Shown here piece after piece: positions 31,057 through 31,862 of a stretch of DNA of 31,862 nucleotides. Source of the stretch: an uncultured archaeon (GTDB lineage: Archaea; Thermoproteota; Nitrososphaeria; Nitrososphaerales; CALBXV01); contig CALBXV010000078.1 in assembly GCA_937890045.1 (NCBI GenBank), positions 1 through 31,862 of the forward strand. The letters are read 5' to 3'. Both the position numbers and the translations under genes were made by a program. How positions within the stretch are numbered: the first letter of the stretch is position 1; the number at the start of each line of letters is the position of its first letter. Under the pieces are notes generated by a model. It was not told the origin of the DNA, ran no database searches, and saw only the letters and a program-made list of their open reading frames with translations.

Positions 31057-31221
31057 TTATTCTAACCAATTTTCCTCATCATCATCATCATCGCCACCAT
31101 TGGTAAAAGGTGACATATAATTTTCTTCTATTTCGATATCACTAATTATTTCCATTATGATATCCCAATTACTTGTTTCTAAAGCTTCTTCTAATTTTTC
31201 TTTAATTTCTTCCAATTGCAA
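31057..31221 (-). CDS. small acidic protein, 54 aa
   Basis: A short frame from TTG 31221-31219 to TAA 31059-31057, with GGGAGA (31228-31233) six bases upstream; no ATG fits at the N-terminus. The product is strongly acidic: an amphipathic helix (EEIKEKLEEALETSNWDIIM) and a run of five Asp in NGGDDDDDEENWLE. It sits between the IMPDH-family gene and the cold-shock gene, 16 bases before the latter. It has no known family and may bind a basic partner or mimic nucleic acid; that is speculation. The good ribosome-binding site and the open frame support it. Confidence 0.55.
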   Translation of the reverse strand: MQLEEIKEKLEEALETSNWDIIMEIISDIEIEENYMSPFTNGGDDDDDEENWLE

Positions 31222-31269
31222 AATAAATCTCCCAATTACTTATTAATCTCAACGAATGATCGTTACTAA

Positions 31270-31862
31270 TTAACTATTAAGTAAATGAGGTTTTCCCTCA
31301 ATATTACCTGCCCCTGTAACTTGTATCAATTCTACCTTAGAATGAAACTCAGAAATATCGTTAGCGCCAACATAACTGAAAGCACTACGAATTCCCTCTT
31401 GTATATCTTTAAGAATTCTTTTGACCTTACCCTTATAGGGTATAACTTTGTGATTACCTTCAACATTTTTATCATCACCTCTATCGTGTTTTGAATCTAA
31501 AGATGCAGACCCTCTATATTTTTTATATAACATTTCATTAGGCCACTCGCCTATTTTTTCAATCGTTCCTGGAGTTTCTTTTGTACCAGATAAAAGGGAA
31601 CCCAACATAATCGTGTCAGCCCCACAAGCAAGTCCTTTACACACATCACCAATAGTGCGAACACCACCATCAGCAATAATGGGAGTATCAAAAGTATCAG
31701 CAACGGCAACACAATCAATGAGAGCAGACACCTGAGGGATTCCCACGCCCGTTCTGATTCTCGTTTCACATAACGATCCATTTCCAATTCCGACTCTAAT
31801 CGCGTCTGCTCCTTTTTCACATAAGTATTCACACGCTTCTCCTGTCGCAACTGATCCCGCAA
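31270..31862 (-). CDS. IMP dehydrogenase/GMP reductase family enzyme (5' part outside the window)
   Basis: The frame is open to the window edge; about 197 residues are visible. Diagnostic sequence includes [39 protein letters not shown] with the catalytic loop Cys, [20 protein letters not shown], then [19 protein letters not shown] and [14 protein letters not shown]. This is the second half of the TIM barrel of IMPDH/GMPR enzymes, which bind the purine nucleotide through the Cys. The end (EGKPHLL) resembles IMPDH, but the usual Arg-Tyr flap is not clear (HDRGDDKN), so IMPDH and GMP reductase cannot be separated. It would adjust the host guanine nucleotide pool during infection. A GTG at 31746 lies inside the domain and is not the start. 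Confidence 0.85.
   Translation of the reverse strand, partial: AGSVATGEACEYLCEKGADAIRVGIGNGSLCETRIRTGVGIPQVSALIDCVAVADTFDTPIIADGGVRTIGDVCKGLACGADTIMLGSLLSGTKETPGTIEKIGEWPNEMLYKKYRGSASLDSKHDRGDDKNVEGNHKVIPYKGKVKRILKDIQEGIRSAFSYVGANDISEFHSKVELIQVTGAGNIEGKPHLLNS

Noticed and set aside
31551..31862. A 103-aa open frame rich in Leu, Arg and Glu at the right edge
   Set aside because: It overlaps the IMPDH/GMPR-family gene in another frame on the same strand; the enzyme frame has clear conserved motifs.

Overview
The window is an AT-rich piece of a tailed-phage genome, almost certainly a marine T4-like myovirus. It has T4-type baseplate genes (gp25, gp6 and a gp5-like hub/spike), a gp55-like late sigma factor, a Dam-type methylase, a phage tmRNA and a cold-shock protein. 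Nearly all genes lie on the minus strand and are packed with 1-bp or 4-bp stop/start overlaps. Only one gene is on the plus strand. The envelope proteins (a type IX secretion C-terminal sorting domain, a PorV/PorQ-like barrel, cohesin- and dockerin-like modules) point to a host in the Bacteroidota or Marinimicrobia (FCB) group. That host assignment is inference.

Reading along the direction of minus-strand transcription, from high to low coordinates. (1) 31862-27062, takeover and regulation: an IMP dehydrogenase/GMP reductase-family gene cut by the window edge, an acidic micro-protein, a cold-shock protein, a tmRNA, a membrane-anchored 3D-domain protein, a DNA adenine methylase, an HD phosphohydrolase, a small membrane protein and the gp55-like sigma factor. 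(2) 27061-26491, a control region: a hairpin array with a strong bidirectional terminator, one small plus-strand membrane-protein gene, and a divergent promoter region with two TATAAATAT elements. (3) 26490-9474, baseplate and tail: gp5-like hub, gp25, gp6, a DNRLRE-like protein, a 1860-residue structural protein with a carbohydrate-binding-like module inserted in a LamG-like fold, two paralogous pairs of tail proteins and a PKD domain split across two reading frames. (4) 9371-554, an envelope island: a 921-residue secreted protein with a type IX sorting tail, a PorV-like barrel, two CsgG-like proteins, another barrel-like exported protein, a 27-residue cysteine-rich micro-protein, a spanin-like protein, a holin-like protein, an MshEN-domain membrane protein and a thioredoxin-like exported protein, plus several micro-genes. 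(5) 554-1: small conserved-looking phage proteins of unknown function.

The most unusual part is the envelope island. It reads as one long coupled operon downstream of the tail genes, and most of its products carry a signal peptide, a lipobox or a membrane segment. Its contents suggest that the phage remodels or perforates the host outer membrane, or displays a protein on the host surface using the host's type IX secretion machinery. The lysis genes (holin-like, spanin-like and possibly the 3D-domain protein) are partly embedded in it. The second most unusual part is the tmRNA. It is structurally convincing but has no recognisable ALAA-type tag before its predicted stop.
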